The notes under the pieces are model-generated. The model made no database searches. It was not told the DNA's origin and was given only the letters and a program-made list of their open reading frames with translations. Made by a program: the position numbers and the translations under genes. From Acidobacteriota bacterium (GTDB lineage Bacteria > Acidobacteriota > Blastocatellia > Pyrinomonadales > Pyrinomonadaceae), in the NCBI GenBank assembly GCA_023389035.1, contig JAEWFC010000030.1:310001-374000 (forward strand): a stretch of 64,000 nucleotides of DNA, in the 5' to 3' direction. This document shows, piece after piece, positions 1 to 9,075 of this stretch (the first letter of the stretch is position 1; each line of letters begins with the position of its first letter).

Positions 1-95
1 TTGCTCCCGCTTCCGGAACCGGTCGAAACCGAATCTACGTCCCAACAGTTTCGGTTAGACACCTTCCGCCGCTGCAAAAAATTCTATCAAAAAAT

Positions 96-127
96 AATCC
101 GCGGAAATCTGTGTTAATCCGTTGTTA
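96..127 (+). repeat. Interspersed repeat copy A (about 32 bp)
   Basis: The copy begins AATCCGCGGAAATCTG and ends AATCCGTTGTTA. It matches copy C (369-400) at both ends and differs in the middle. It matches the reverse complement of copy B over the GTAAATCCGTTGTTA part, apart from one base. Confidence 0.6.
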
Positions 128-266
128 GTTACTTCAACCGATTTATCAATCTATGATGCTCAAAGCTCTTCGCACCGAAGTTTAATATTAGAGCCAGATC
201 GATCCCGGTCGCTTTCAAAATAGTTAAGTGTCTGTGCCTTGTGAATATCCGTGATCCGGAAAGATC

Positions 267-300
267 GTAACAACGGATTTACGCAGATTTTCACAGAGAG
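267..300 (-). repeat. Interspersed repeat copy B, inverted
   Basis: Read on the minus strand, this segment contains AAATCTGCGTAAATCCG followed by TTGTTA, the same core as copies A and C. Its other end (CTCTCTGTG) diverges from the CCGCGG part of A and C. Confidence 0.55.
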
Positions 301-368
301 AACGATAAGCACTGTTGTCCATTCGGCAGGTCGCCCAAGTTCTTTTCCGTCCTACAATCATAAAATAT

Positions 369-400
369 AATCCGCGGCCATCCGCGTAAATCCGTTGTTG
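369..400 (+). repeat. Interspersed repeat copy C (about 32 bp)
   Basis: The copy begins AATCCGCGGCCATCCG and continues GTAAATCCGTTGTTG. It shares the outer parts of copy A and the GCGTAAATCCGTTGTT core of copy B. It ends 12 bases before the epimerase stop codon. Confidence 0.6.
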
Positions 401-411
401 AAATGGCTCCG

Positions 412-1536
412 TTACTTCACTAAACTATGTGCCGCGAGTTCCGCGGTCGCCGCCTGCACTCGGTCGTCAGCTTCCTGTCCGGCGACCCAAGCCAGCAACT
501 CCTCAAGCCCCGATTCGAGCGTTACCTTTGGATCATATCCTAAGAGCTCGCGGATCTTTGTAATATCCGAAACACAGTGTCTAATGTCGCCCTCGCGGTA
601 TTTTCCGACCACCTCGGGTTCTATATCCTTACCCAAGCCTTTCGCGATCATCCGTGCGATGTCGCTTACCGAAGTCGCACGGCCCGTACCGACGTTCATT
701 GACTGGTAATCGCCTTTATCAGTTTCAAGCGTCAGCAGGTTCGCCTGCACGATATCAGAGACATGCACAAAATCACGCGACTGCAGCCCGTCCTCAAAAA
801 CCATCGGAGCCTGGTCGTTCATCAGCCGGGATGAAAATATCGCACAAACCCCGGTATAAGGGTTAGAAAGCGCCTGCCTCGTGCCGTAAATATTAAAATA
901 TCTGAGGGCCACAGTGGGTATTTTGTAAGCCCTGCCGATCGCCAACCCGTATTGCTCCTGCGTCAGTTTTGTCGCGGCATAAATAGTTGTCGGAAACAGA
1001 GGCTTGTCTTCGCTTGTTCCGACGGGCCGCAAAGTGCCGCCGCAATCCGTACAGATAAACTCCCACTGCTGAAGCTTCAGCTGCTCGTCGGAGCGAAGCG
1101 ATGGATCAGATCGCTTTTCGCAGGTGTCGCAGTACCTGGTTCCTTCTCCATAAATGGTGTTTGACGAGGTCATCACCAATTTCTTGAACTGTCCGCGACG
1201 CTTGACCATCTCCTCAAGCAAGACCGCTGTGCCCAGGTCGTTTGCCCGAACATAACGCACGATCTCGTACATCGATTGGGTAACCCCGACCTCCGCCGCC
1301 TCGTGGTAAACGACCTCGATCCCGTCAAGAGCCTTTGCGAGAGCATCAGCATCGCAAACATCTGCGTGAATGAACTCCGCGTCCTTACTCAAATGCTCCG
1401 GCATCTTTCCGCCATGCACCTGCTCGACCAGCGAATCCAATATCCGCACCCGATGCCCACGCTCAACTAACGCATCAACAAGATGCGACCCAACAAACCC
1501 CGCGCCGCCGGTTACTAAAACTGAAAGAGGTTTCAT
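412..1536 (-). CDS. NAD-dependent epimerase/dehydratase, dTDP-L-rhamnose 4-epimerase-like, with zinc-ribbon-like insert
   Basis: Extended SDR sugar-nucleotide epimerase of 374 aa. The Rossmann motif TGGAGFVGS is at residues 9-17 and the catalytic YxxxK is Y186/K190. The segment QVHGG and the run VGVTQSMYEI resemble dTDP-L-rhamnose 4-epimerases; that subfamily is recalled from family knowledge, not searched. Four cysteines as two CxxC pairs (C136/C139 and C162/C165) sit in an insert just before the YxxxK motif, which suggests a structural zinc site. The start is ATG at 1536. The gene lies 164 bp downstream of the glycosyltransferase operon on the same strand and probably supplies a sugar nucleotide to it. 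The class is secure; the exact substrate is uncertain. Confidence 0.85.
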   Translation of the reverse strand: MKPLSVLVTGGAGFVGSHLVDALVERGHRVRILDSLVEQVHGGKMPEHLSKDAEFIHADVCDADALAKALDGIEVVYHEAAEVGVTQSMYEIVRYVRANDLGTAVLLEEMVKRRGQFKKLVMTSSNTIYGEGTRYCDTCEKRSDPSLRSDEQLKLQQWEFICTDCGGTLRPVGTSEDKPLFPTTIYAATKLTQEQYGLAIGRAYKIPTVALRYFNIYGTRQALSNPYTGVCAIFSSRLMNDQAPMVFEDGLQSRDFVHVSDIVQANLLTLETDKGDYQSMNVGTGRATSVSDIARMIAKGLGKDIEPEVVGKYREGDIRHCVSDITKIRELLGYDPKVTLESGLEELLAWVAGQEADDRVQAATAELAAHSLVK

Positions 1537-1700
1537 TGCTGTTGATAATCCAGTCCGCAGTCCAGCGAACTTTTCGAAGACATAGCACTATGAATTCGCA
1601 AACGGTAAGTATATCAAACCCGGAAACGTTTCGAAGTCGGTCAGCGAGATGGGAGCCCGAAATTAGCACAATCGGTAATAGAACACATCTGTCGAATTAG

Positions 1701-2471
1701 CTACTCACGCCCTAATTCCCAACCGAACGCTCGAGAGACGGTCCAAAAACACGTCCATATGACCATGTAGTAAACGCATACGATCAGGGGTAAAATCGAA
1801 CGTGACTGTATAGCAAACACAATCGAAAGCGGGAGACTAGCCAAATAAAACGCGAATTTCTGACCGACGCCGTCATGTACCGGCGACGTTGACTTGTTTT
1901 TCACGTAAACAGTGGTTCGATACAGGGAATTGTTGATCAAAACCGCCGGTAACAACACTACCAGAACATTAGGATCGATTACCAAAATGATTGGTGCCAG
2001 ATACCGGAACGTGCTGAGAGCAAAAAAGGTCGGTACTCGCCACGCACTGGGAAACGCATTGTGCATTCCGAAAGTTACTGCGAGACCGAGGTGGAATCCC
2101 CACCAAAGACTGCTGTCAAGGACTTCTAAAAATGCCGTGATTATAAGAAATATCGCTATGCGGGCTATGACCAAAAGCCATATCCAAATCGTTTCGTCTG
2201 GAAAGTTCGAACTCCTGCCGCGAGGTTCCGCTTCAAACCGTTCGCTGAGAAAATCGTTGGTGATATAGCCGATCTCGTAAATGCATATAAAACCCAGATA
2301 ACTAAGCAACACGACCTGGATTACCGATACCTGAAAGTCATTGTAGAACAACGCCAATGCTAGTGCGGGTATCCACTCAACGAGGCCGTTGTACCCTACG
2401 AGTGCCCACCGGTTGAGGCGTGTCGCCTGAAAATAGCTTATGGGGAAAAGATGGCGTAAGAAGAACTTCAT
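1701..2471 (-). CDS. Polytopic membrane protein, divergent UbiA-like prenyltransferase candidate
   Basis: Integral membrane protein of 256 aa with about seven or eight hydrophobic segments. After the second segment it carries YEIGYITNDFLSERFE (N72-D73 to E80), which resembles the UbiA motif NDxxDxxxD but has Ser at the second acidic position and Glu at the last. No clear second Asp-rich motif is seen. The gene overlaps the upstream HAD gene by 4 bases (ATGA), so the two are translationally coupled. HAD plus UbiA pairs occur in decaprenyl-phosphate sugar pathways, which fits a cell-surface glycan cluster, but the catalytic assignment is an inference. It may simply be an unknown membrane protein. 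Confidence 0.5.
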   Translation of the reverse strand: MKFFLRHLFPISYFQATRLNRWALVGYNGLVEWIPALALALFYNDFQVSVIQVVLLSYLGFICIYEIGYITNDFLSERFEAEPRGRSSNFPDETIWIWLLVIARIAIFLIITAFLEVLDSSLWWGFHLGLAVTFGMHNAFPSAWRVPTFFALSTFRYLAPIILVIDPNVLVVLLPAVLINNSLYRTTVYVKNKSTSPVHDGVGQKFAFYLASLPLSIVFAIQSRSILPLIVCVYYMVIWTCFWTVSRAFGWELGRE

Positions 2472-3151
2472 ATCTTCAGATCAAGAACCTCGAGCCCGCA
2501 TCCTTCCCAAAATTCCCTTTTCCTACCCTCATGAACGATAGCTTTTGCATCGTCGGCTTCCTTCAGCAGGTCAAGGTCGCTGACGTTATCTGACGCTGCA
2601 AAAACCAAGTGCCCTAGCAGATCCCTCTCCCGTAACGCATCCAATTTACTTCCGGTAATATCCAGCGCGATCTTACCGGTGAAGACATCTTCCTCATACA
2701 AGAGTGTGCTGCTCAGGCGGTCCCGGACACCGATGGAATCTGATATAGCGTCAACGACTGGTTCTATGCTTGCGGAACACAAAACGATCCTTAGACCACC
2801 CTTTGCCTTTTCTCGCAGCAGTTCCTGCGTCTCTGGAATTGGCCGGCTTGCCAAGTATTCATCCACAAACCCGGTTGCGTAATTATATAACTCCGTCCTC
2901 CTCATCCCTTTTAGCAAAGATACATTGAACGTCCTCAGATGATCCGAGCCTAGCTTAACGCTGAGAAAGATGAGCAGATACCGGAACGGGAGAAATCTAG
3001 TGTTCAGCGTCCAATAAACTGCACGTCTGAGAGATATCGGCCTCGTTTGCATAACAAACCGAACAAAATCGTGTGTAGTATTCGAGTAATACAACGTATC
3101 GCAGACGTCGAACACGGCTGTGCAAACAGGTTGTGAGTTTTCCGTGTTCAC
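2468..3151 (-). CDS. HAD-superfamily phosphatase (SerB-like, HAD-IB)
   Basis: Protein of 227 aa with all HAD motifs: motif I FDVCDTL (D15, D18), motif II Ser in LCSAS (S126), motif III Lys in GSKLD (K169), and motif IV ASDNVSD (D188, D192). An alpha-helical cap lies between motifs I and II, as in subfamily IB. The start is GTG at 3151, overlapping the stop of the upstream glycosyltransferase by four bases (GTGA). Its stop in turn overlaps the start of the UbiA-like gene. The likely role is removing phosphate from a lipid- or sugar-phosphate intermediate of the glycan pathway. The substrate cannot be read from the sequence. Confidence 0.8.
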   Translation of the reverse strand: MNTENSQPVCTAVFDVCDTLYYSNTTHDFVRFVMQTRPISLRRAVYWTLNTRFLPFRYLLIFLSVKLGSDHLRTFNVSLLKGMRRTELYNYATGFVDEYLASRPIPETQELLREKAKGGLRIVLCSASIEPVVDAISDSIGVRDRLSSTLLYEEDVFTGKIALDITGSKLDALRERDLLGHLVFAASDNVSDLDLLKEADDAKAIVHEGRKREFWEGCGLEVLDLKI

Positions 3152-4509
3152 AATGCTTCAACCAGCGGTGAGTCTTCGTTCTGGGTCATCCGTATATAGG
3201 ACCGACGGTACCTTTTTCCAGCAACATGGGAAAGGTCGAACTCACGCTCGGCAACACTTCGACATCGATCTCGAATGTCACCTAGAGCTCCAACCGACGA
3301 GATCGCAGACAAATACGCCTCCCTGTCGAGCCCATCTAACAATATGCCGATCTCATTCTCGGCGATTAGAGCATCCACATCACCGACACCGCGATTACTG
3401 ATTATGGGCAGTCCGCATGCAAGATACTCCGCGAGTTTTGTAGGGGATGACGAGAGCTTTGAATAGCACGGTTTGATAAACGACAGGGCGACATCGGCAC
3501 CAGCAAGGTAATCACCGACTTCGGCGGGACTAACGCTCTTCACCAGGAAATCAGCGTCTTGAAAACCTCTTGCACGCAGCTGATCAGCGGCCTTCGCGAT
3601 CTCCCGTTGAGTGAGTATCAGAGCAAACACATTTGGATCAGCCTCGCGGGCGGCGGCAAAGAAGTCCATCATGTCGTCCGAGAGATACCACCCTCCGAGA
3701 GAACCGACGTATGCTATGACCTGCCGACTTTCAACCCCGAGCAGCTTACGCACCTCCGTCCGCTTACTTTGCGATACCGATTCAAATCGGGCAATGTCCA
3801 TGCAGCACGGTATAACTTCGACAGGCCGTCCGTACTCATCTATCCAACCGATCTCCGAACCCCTTAATGGCAAAGCACTGCGGCGACCAGACGGTTCAAC
3901 GATCTCGATCGGCTTCGCATCCGCGTTTGGAAACAGTATCTCTCTCGCTCGCTCTGTCAGGACCACAAACCCATCGGCCTCTTTCATCAGCCAGCGCTCG
4001 ATGCGTTTCGCTCCGCGATATAGCCAGCCATTTTCCGGCCAGATGCCTGCGTCGGTATATTCCTCGGGAAAGAATCCGCGAATATCGAAAAGGAGTTTCG
4101 GCCGATGCCCGGAAAACTTTCTCGCCAAAGCTCCCATCAAGGTAGGCACATGCACCCTGCCATGCAATACATCGTACCGTGCAATGCGTCGCCAAATAAA
4201 AAAAGCCCCGCGGGCGATATCCCAAGCTGTTGCTAGTGCCGAAGGCCTTTTATGATACGGCAGCCAATCCCACTCGATACCCTCGGCAAGCAGATCCGTG
4301 CGGATCTTTTCAAACTCGGCCCGATCGCTTTCACTGCGTCCCGGCTCGAACGTCAGCAGCGAGATCTTTAGCTTCTCAGGAGTGCCGAGATCCGACGTCC
4401 GTCCGGTCGCCATCTGAAGCTTCCCGAGCTCACGCAAATACGGCAGCACCTGAGTCTGCACAAGCGGCTCACGCACCCCGAAGTAGCATATGTAAAGAGT
4501 TCTAGCCAT
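3148..4509 (-). CDS. Glycosyltransferase, GT-B fold (GT4-like)
   Basis: Predicted 453 aa from the ATG at 4509 (MARTLYICYFG). A TTG further upstream would add 21 residues and lengthen the overlap with the neighbouring gene, so I prefer the ATG. The N-terminal half has the acceptor-side pattern YFGVREPLVQTQVLPYL. The C-terminal half has the nucleotide-sugar side with SSSPTKLAEYLACGLPIIS and the following acidic residues. It overlaps the upstream GT2 gene by 8 bases. It probably adds one sugar to a surface polysaccharide repeat unit in the cytoplasm; donor and linkage are unknown. Confidence 0.8.
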   Translation of the reverse strand: MARTLYICYFGVREPLVQTQVLPYLRELGKLQMATGRTSDLGTPEKLKISLLTFEPGRSESDRAEFEKIRTDLLAEGIEWDWLPYHKRPSALATAWDIARGAFFIWRRIARYDVLHGRVHVPTLMGALARKFSGHRPKLLFDIRGFFPEEYTDAGIWPENGWLYRGAKRIERWLMKEADGFVVLTERAREILFPNADAKPIEIVEPSGRRSALPLRGSEIGWIDEYGRPVEVIPCCMDIARFESVSQSKRTEVRKLLGVESRQVIAYVGSLGGWYLSDDMMDFFAAAREADPNVFALILTQREIAKAADQLRARGFQDADFLVKSVSPAEVGDYLAGADVALSFIKPCYSKLSSSPTKLAEYLACGLPIISNRGVGDVDALIAENEIGILLDGLDREAYLSAISSVGALGDIRDRCRSVAEREFDLSHVAGKRYRRSYIRMTQNEDSPLVEAL

Positions 4510-5413
4510 CAACTCTATCGGTGCCCCCGGCATTGCCCTGCTGAGCAAATCTACGCATCGGAAACGCGGCAAAATAACCGATCCCCGACGGACGATACCA
4601 AATGCTTTTTAACGCATGGCGGATAAAATCAATATATGATCCCGATCTGAAATACGAACCCGCAAGCACCCGATGGTAATTCCCCAGGGCTCTCGGCCTC
4701 AGCGAACGCACCTGCTTATCACCGTCCGCGAACGCCTTTTCATAAAACAGCCCCATCCCGCGTTCCATCTCGCGAACATTTCTATGAGCTGCCGCTCCAT
4801 GTATACGGTAGTTGACCAGCGGTTCGGGCACAAAACCCACCTTATACTTTCGGGCCACGCGATAACAGAAATCCCAGTCCTCGCCCACCTTCATTCGTTC
4901 ATCAAAACCACCGACTGCGTCAAAGGCTTCGCGGCTAACAACGATCGTGCCCCCCGGGCCGACGATCACCGGTCGCTCCCACAGAAGGAGTTCGTCAGCC
5001 ACGCAGCCTTCCATACCCTCAGTGCGGATGCCAACAGTCTCACCTGTCTCGCTGTCAAATTCCCGCATCCCGCAATGGACCAGCCCGATCTCCGGATCTT
5101 CGCCAAACTTGGCGATCTGTTTCTCCAGCTTCTCCGGCTCCCATATATCATCCGCATCGAGAAAGGCAATATACTCGCCCGAACAATTCGCCGCACCGTT
5201 GTTCCTCGCCGCGCAGACTCCTTTGTTCTCCTGGCGGATATATCTCACCGTCCCGCCAAATTTCCTCACTTCATTTTCCGTATCATCAGTCGACCCATCA
5301 TCGACCACAACGATCTCACCCGGCGGCAATGTCTGGGCAAACACACTTTCCAGAGCCTGCGCAATAAACCGGCCGTAATTGTAAGTGGGGATCACTACCG
5401 AAACTTTATCCAT
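4502..5413 (-). CDS. Glycosyltransferase family 2
   Basis: Predicted 303 aa from the ATG at 5413 (MDKVSVVIPTYNYG). A GTG at 5428 is possible but less natural. GT-A features are clear: VVIPTYN at the start, VVDDGSTDDT, the metal-binding AFLDADDIW, and later GEDWDFCYR with its acidic pair. The gene overlaps the neighbours on both sides by 8 bases, which supports one transcript. It is an inverting, cytoplasmic sugar transferase for the glycan built by this cluster; specificity is not predictable. Confidence 0.85.
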   Translation of the reverse strand: MDKVSVVIPTYNYGRFIAQALESVFAQTLPPGEIVVVDDGSTDDTENEVRKFGGTVRYIRQENKGVCAARNNGAANCSGEYIAFLDADDIWEPEKLEKQIAKFGEDPEIGLVHCGMREFDSETGETVGIRTEGMEGCVADELLLWERPVIVGPGGTIVVSREAFDAVGGFDERMKVGEDWDFCYRVARKYKVGFVPEPLVNYRIHGAAAHRNVREMERGMGLFYEKAFADGDKQVRSLRPRALGNYHRVLAGSYFRSGSYIDFIRHALKSIWYRPSGIGYFAAFPMRRFAQQGNAGGTDRVDG

Positions 5414-6197
5414 CAACCCGCTTTGCACAAATAAATCCGCTTCCGGGATCCAACATCTTCAATTCGTCAACCGCAAATCTGTGATCTGACAAAAACTCTT
5501 TGAGAGCATTTCCGTTTCGCCGGTCATCATCGAGCAGATTAAACTCGCAAACCAAACGGCCGATCTTTTGCAGACTGTTGTCCGAAGCCGAATAAAGGAT
5601 CTCGTATTCTCCGCCCTCGCAATCCAATTTCAGGAAATCGCATTTCTCAATGTCTGCAAACGCCATGTCAAGGGAAACGCAATCGACCTCGACTCCTTTC
5701 TCATCCGAATCTTTTTCCGTCAGCGAATGCAGTATCCACGAATCATCCACATGAAGAGTTCGGGTTCCTGCCTTGTCGGCGACGGCTGCCGCAAAAAATT
5801 CAATGTTGTTCAGACCGCTTTCTTTAAGGTTGGCAGTGAAGTATTCAGCATTCTTCGGAAACGGTTCATACGATTTTACCCTGACGTTTTCCGCACGGGT
5901 CGCCGCCCATAACGCAAATACCCCGATATTCGCACCAATATCTACAACTGTCTCATTCGCGTCTATTTCATACCCGTGCGGGGCGTAAAATTCGTCAAGC
6001 CATATCTCGTGGAACAAAAAATTAAGAGCTACCTCGGAAGGAGAATTCATCACCACTCCGTTACGAAGCCTCACAGTCGAAAAAGGACGGTTTGCAGCCT
6101 TGGCCGAGAGCAGTTCCCGCCAATTCTCTGCCATGCTGACTATCCTGAGGTCCTGCAAGACTCGTTTGGGAAGCCGTGAGAGCTTTTGAAGATTCAT
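5406..6197 (-). CDS. FkbM-family SAM-dependent methyltransferase
   Basis: Protein of 263 aa with the SAM motif VVDIGANIGVFAL (about 84-96), the acidic end of the second strand (KSYEPFP), and the FkbM hallmark FLKLDCEGGEYEIL (about 188-201). FkbM-type enzymes O-methylate sugars or polyketides. In a glycosyltransferase operon the likely target is a sugar of the surface polymer. The start overlaps the stop of the upstream GT4 gene by 4 bases (ATGA). A second FkbM gene lies at 10939-11697. Confidence 0.85.
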   Translation of the reverse strand: MNLQKLSRLPKRVLQDLRIVSMAENWRELLSAKAANRPFSTVRLRNGVVMNSPSEVALNFLFHEIWLDEFYAPHGYEIDANETVVDIGANIGVFALWAATRAENVRVKSYEPFPKNAEYFTANLKESGLNNIEFFAAAVADKAGTRTLHVDDSWILHSLTEKDSDEKGVEVDCVSLDMAFADIEKCDFLKLDCEGGEYEILYSASDNSLQKIGRLVCEFNLLDDDRRNGNALKEFLSDHRFAVDELKMLDPGSGFICAKRVDG

Positions 6198-7327
6198 ACC
6201 TTAGCGTTTACTTTCTGGTAGATCGAAGTATATTCCCGGGCCACACGTCCGGCATCCATATACTCAAGCAAATATTCCCTGCCCTTTGATGCACGCTCTT
6301 TTGCGGTTTCCATATCGCCTAGAACTTCCTGCAGAGCATCGCGGAAACTCGCCGCATCTGCGGGCGGAACTATTTTTCCGTATCTGCCATCGCCCAGACT
6401 GTCGCGAACACCGCTAATATCCGTCGCTATTATGGGTTTTTCCAGCATTACCGATTCGATAACGGCCGATGAGAGCGCATCTTCGAGCGAGGGATGAACT
6501 ATCATATCCGCTGCCTTCATTATCGCGAGCGCGTCGTTTCGCCAGCCCAGGAATTTGACCCGTTCTGCGATCCCGAGCTCAGAAGCCTGTTTCTCCAGAA
6601 CAGGTTGGTGATCGCCGGCGCCGACAAGGTAAAGTTTTGCACTTAGCCCGCTTTTGAACAAATCCGACAGCGCCTGAAAAAGATATATGTGTCCCTTGCG
6701 GTCATACAGACGGGAAACGCAGACTAAAGCCAGGCTTTCGGCCATCCCTAACTCAATACGGATATCTTCGACCTGTTCGGAAGTTATCGATTCGAACCGT
6801 TCGATCGTCTGTCCGTAAGGAATCACCGTCACTTTTTCATCCGCAACGCCTTCCTTATCGACGAGATATTCTCTGACCATCCGTGACGGCGCGATTATAT
6901 GATCCGAGTTCCTGCTGATGTAATTCTCCAGTCCTAAATAAAATCGCCGCTTCAGCGGCGACTGAATCTCGTGGACCGCATCTGAATGATGACGCGTCAG
7001 TACCGTTTTTCGTTTTTGCAGTTTGGCTGCGGTCAGGCCGAGAACACTCGCGTCGAAAAGATGCGTATGTACGATATCCGGGTCTTCGCTCTTGAGGATG
7101 GACCAGAGTTGTTTAAAACCTCGCGGATACTCGCTTCTCCGAAGAGCGTTCAGATAGTAGACTCGATTCCCACGCTTCTCTAGCGATCTCCCAAAATCGC
7201 ACTCCCCCGCGAACGTCACAAAAGAAAACTCCACCTCATCCGGCGAAGAAAAGTCGACGAGATTGTTCAAATAATAGTTTTCTTTGTCGACGCTTACGAC
7301 GTGCAGGACCTTTATCGGATCATTCAT
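6194..7327 (-). CDS. Glycosyltransferase family 4
   Basis: GT-B retaining glycosyltransferase of 377 aa. The N-terminal domain shows VLHVVSVDKENYYLNNL and DIVHTHLFDASVLG. The C-terminal domain has the VSRLYDRKGH segment and the donor-site region HPSLEDALSSAVIESVMLEKPIIAT with the conserved glutamates. It overlaps both neighbours by 4 bases (ATGA junctions), so the order GT, FkbM, GT, methyltransferase is a tightly coupled operon. Confidence 0.85.
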   Translation of the reverse strand: MNDPIKVLHVVSVDKENYYLNNLVDFSSPDEVEFSFVTFAGECDFGRSLEKRGNRVYYLNALRRSEYPRGFKQLWSILKSEDPDIVHTHLFDASVLGLTAAKLQKRKTVLTRHHSDAVHEIQSPLKRRFYLGLENYISRNSDHIIAPSRMVREYLVDKEGVADEKVTVIPYGQTIERFESITSEQVEDIRIELGMAESLALVCVSRLYDRKGHIYLFQALSDLFKSGLSAKLYLVGAGDHQPVLEKQASELGIAERVKFLGWRNDALAIMKAADMIVHPSLEDALSSAVIESVMLEKPIIATDISGVRDSLGDGRYGKIVPPADAASFRDALQEVLGDMETAKERASKGREYLLEYMDAGRVAREYTSIYQKVNAKV

Positions 7328-8088
7328 TGCGGAGGCTTTCGGGCGATCGTGAGATGGTTGAACGACATATGGTTCGACGGCACGAGTTTTTCAAACAATC
7401 CACCAAGCAGATTAACAACAAAACAGGCTAGCCAGAGCAGCGGACGCAAGATCAACCCAATTGGATAAAGCCACTTTGTCCACATGAAACCCACGTCGAA
7501 CCAATATAGGTTAAACATTGCAGCCAGTGTCACTGCCGTGCCAGAAAGCGGCACGACTTTTTCTATTTCCAGGCCGTTGCGTTTCATGATCGCCGCAAGA
7601 CCGTCCGGACTGTAACGGAAGAAATCAAACGCATCGTGGATCGGATAGAAGAAAGGGGCCGTCGTGATGATCGTCCCTCCCGGCCGCAGAACTCGCGCAA
7701 ACTCGGCTATCGTCTTTTCAGGATCAGGAACATGTTCCATTACCTCGGTGCAGAGGATCGTATCTACACATTCGTCCGCCAACGGCAGAAAAGCAGCATC
7801 GCCGCAAAAATCTGCTTTATTGCCAAGATAGCCGCTTTCGGGCGAATATTCCAACCCGATATATTTATCGACGAACGGAGCGAAAGTAGCCTCGAACGGT
7901 TTTATCCCGCAGCCGACATCAAAAAGTATCCCATGAGCACGATTCGCGTGCGATGCTATCGCATCATCAATGCGCGTCCGCACCCAATAGCCAGCATGGA
8001 ACGGTGTCCGCGAAAGATATTCGTCTGTCCATCGAATGTCCTTCGTATGCAAGGCAGTGAGAGTTTCTGCGAGACTTTTCTTCATCAA
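7324..8088 (-). CDS. Class I SAM-dependent methyltransferase
   Basis: Protein of 254 aa. SAM-binding motif I is LFDVGCGIKPFE (about 55-66), followed by YIGLEYSPES and the Methyltransf_11-type run DTILCTEVMEHVPDPEKT, then FARVLRPGG. The C-terminal region (about 190-245) is hydrophobic and may sit on the membrane. It starts 2 bases after the stop of the upstream GT2 gene and overlaps the downstream GT4 by 4 bases. It probably modifies a lipid-linked sugar. Substrate unknown. Confidence 0.8.
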   Translation of the reverse strand: MMKKSLAETLTALHTKDIRWTDEYLSRTPFHAGYWVRTRIDDAIASHANRAHGILFDVGCGIKPFEATFAPFVDKYIGLEYSPESGYLGNKADFCGDAAFLPLADECVDTILCTEVMEHVPDPEKTIAEFARVLRPGGTIITTAPFFYPIHDAFDFFRYSPDGLAAIMKRNGLEIEKVVPLSGTAVTLAAMFNLYWFDVGFMWTKWLYPIGLILRPLLWLACFVVNLLGGLFEKLVPSNHMSFNHLTIARKPPQ

Positions 8089-8090
8089 GT

Positions 8091-9062
8091 TCAGCGGCGT
8101 CCGAAAGTGCTGAGGCCGTTCCTAACTCCTGCAAACAAGTTAATGCCGCACAAAAACCGGTAAATCGGAAAGAGTAATCTGTCTGAGGGCGCAACCCTCT
8201 CGATCATGTTCGCCGTTGTCAGCACCGAGTTTCTTACTATCTTTCCGGCAAGGATCGTCTTCACGAACTTTTTCGCTTTTCGCGAAATTGGGTCTTCCGA
8301 CCAGTTTATATAACCATTTTCCAAGACAAATCTGGAAATGTGCTCGTTTTCTGCGATCTCCGGTAGCTTCAACCAGACCTCGGCGGCCCCGACGCCGTAC
8401 TTAAACTCCTGTTTACACTTATCCGCGATAGTTGAAGGCTGCAGATGCCAGCCGATCGCCTCGTGTGCGACGTAGATCGGTATCCCTGATTCGTTCAATC
8501 GCTGCTCCAGTTCGAACTCCTCTGCCGCTGGTACCCTCAGCCCGTCCCTGTAAACGCCGCCCGGCATGAACATCTCTTTTTCGACTGACAGATTTCCGCT
8601 TGCTACGACATTGATCCGCTCGTAGCCGGTGGTTATATCATCGCCGAACGACGAAAGGTAGCGGTACGACGCTGTTTGCGGCTCTGGCTCGACGAACGGA
8701 CACTTACCGAATACCACGCTGCCCGGCAACTCGCGGTGAGCGTGACAATGGATTCGGATCAGATCAGGAAAAACAAGAATGTCATCATCGATAAACAGAA
8801 CGATCTCGTGCTCCGCCAGCCTGAAACCATGATTTCTCGCCTCTGCAGGCCCGGCGTTCTCCTGATAAACGAATTTCAGCCGAAACGGCTCCGGCGCGCT
8901 CATCGCCTCGACGATCTCGCGGGCAGGGATCTTCGAGCCGTCATCAACTACAATGACCTCAACGCTCTCGAAACCCTCGGTGTCGCTCGCGAATATGTGT
9001 TTCAACACATCCGAAAGCTGCTCCGGGCGGTTATAAGTGGGGATAACTATGCTGATCTGCAT
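8091..9062 (-). CDS. Glycosyltransferase family 2
   Basis: Predicted 323 aa from the ATG at 9062 (MQISIVIPTYNRPEQL). An in-frame upstream extension of 39 residues would run into the preceding gene and lacks GT-like sequence, so I exclude it. Motifs are IVIPTYN, VIVVDDGS, the metal site LFIDDDILV, and a C-terminal EEFELEQRL acidic motif. A hydrophobic C-terminal stretch may give membrane association. It lies 13 bases after the upstream GT2 gene. Confidence 0.83.
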   Translation of the reverse strand: MQISIVIPTYNRPEQLSDVLKHIFASDTEGFESVEVIVVDDGSKIPAREIVEAMSAPEPFRLKFVYQENAGPAEARNHGFRLAEHEIVLFIDDDILVFPDLIRIHCHAHRELPGSVVFGKCPFVEPEPQTASYRYLSSFGDDITTGYERINVVASGNLSVEKEMFMPGGVYRDGLRVPAAEEFELEQRLNESGIPIYVAHEAIGWHLQPSTIADKCKQEFKYGVGAAEVWLKLPEIAENEHISRFVLENGYINWSEDPISRKAKKFVKTILAGKIVRNSVLTTANMIERVAPSDRLLFPIYRFLCGINLFAGVRNGLSTFGRR

Positions 9063-9075
9063 TGTACGGCAAGAG

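Larger units (their letters stand above)
1..411. other. Non-coding left end with three copies of a short repeat
   Basis: No convincing coding frame is visible. The stretch contains three related segments of about 32 bp (96-127, 369-400, and inverted at 267-300), all built around the words AATCCGCGG, GCGTAAATCCG and TCCGTTGTT. The epimerase on the minus strand ends at 412, so this lies downstream of the polysaccharide cluster. No intrinsic terminator with a T-tract was found. Confidence 0.6.
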
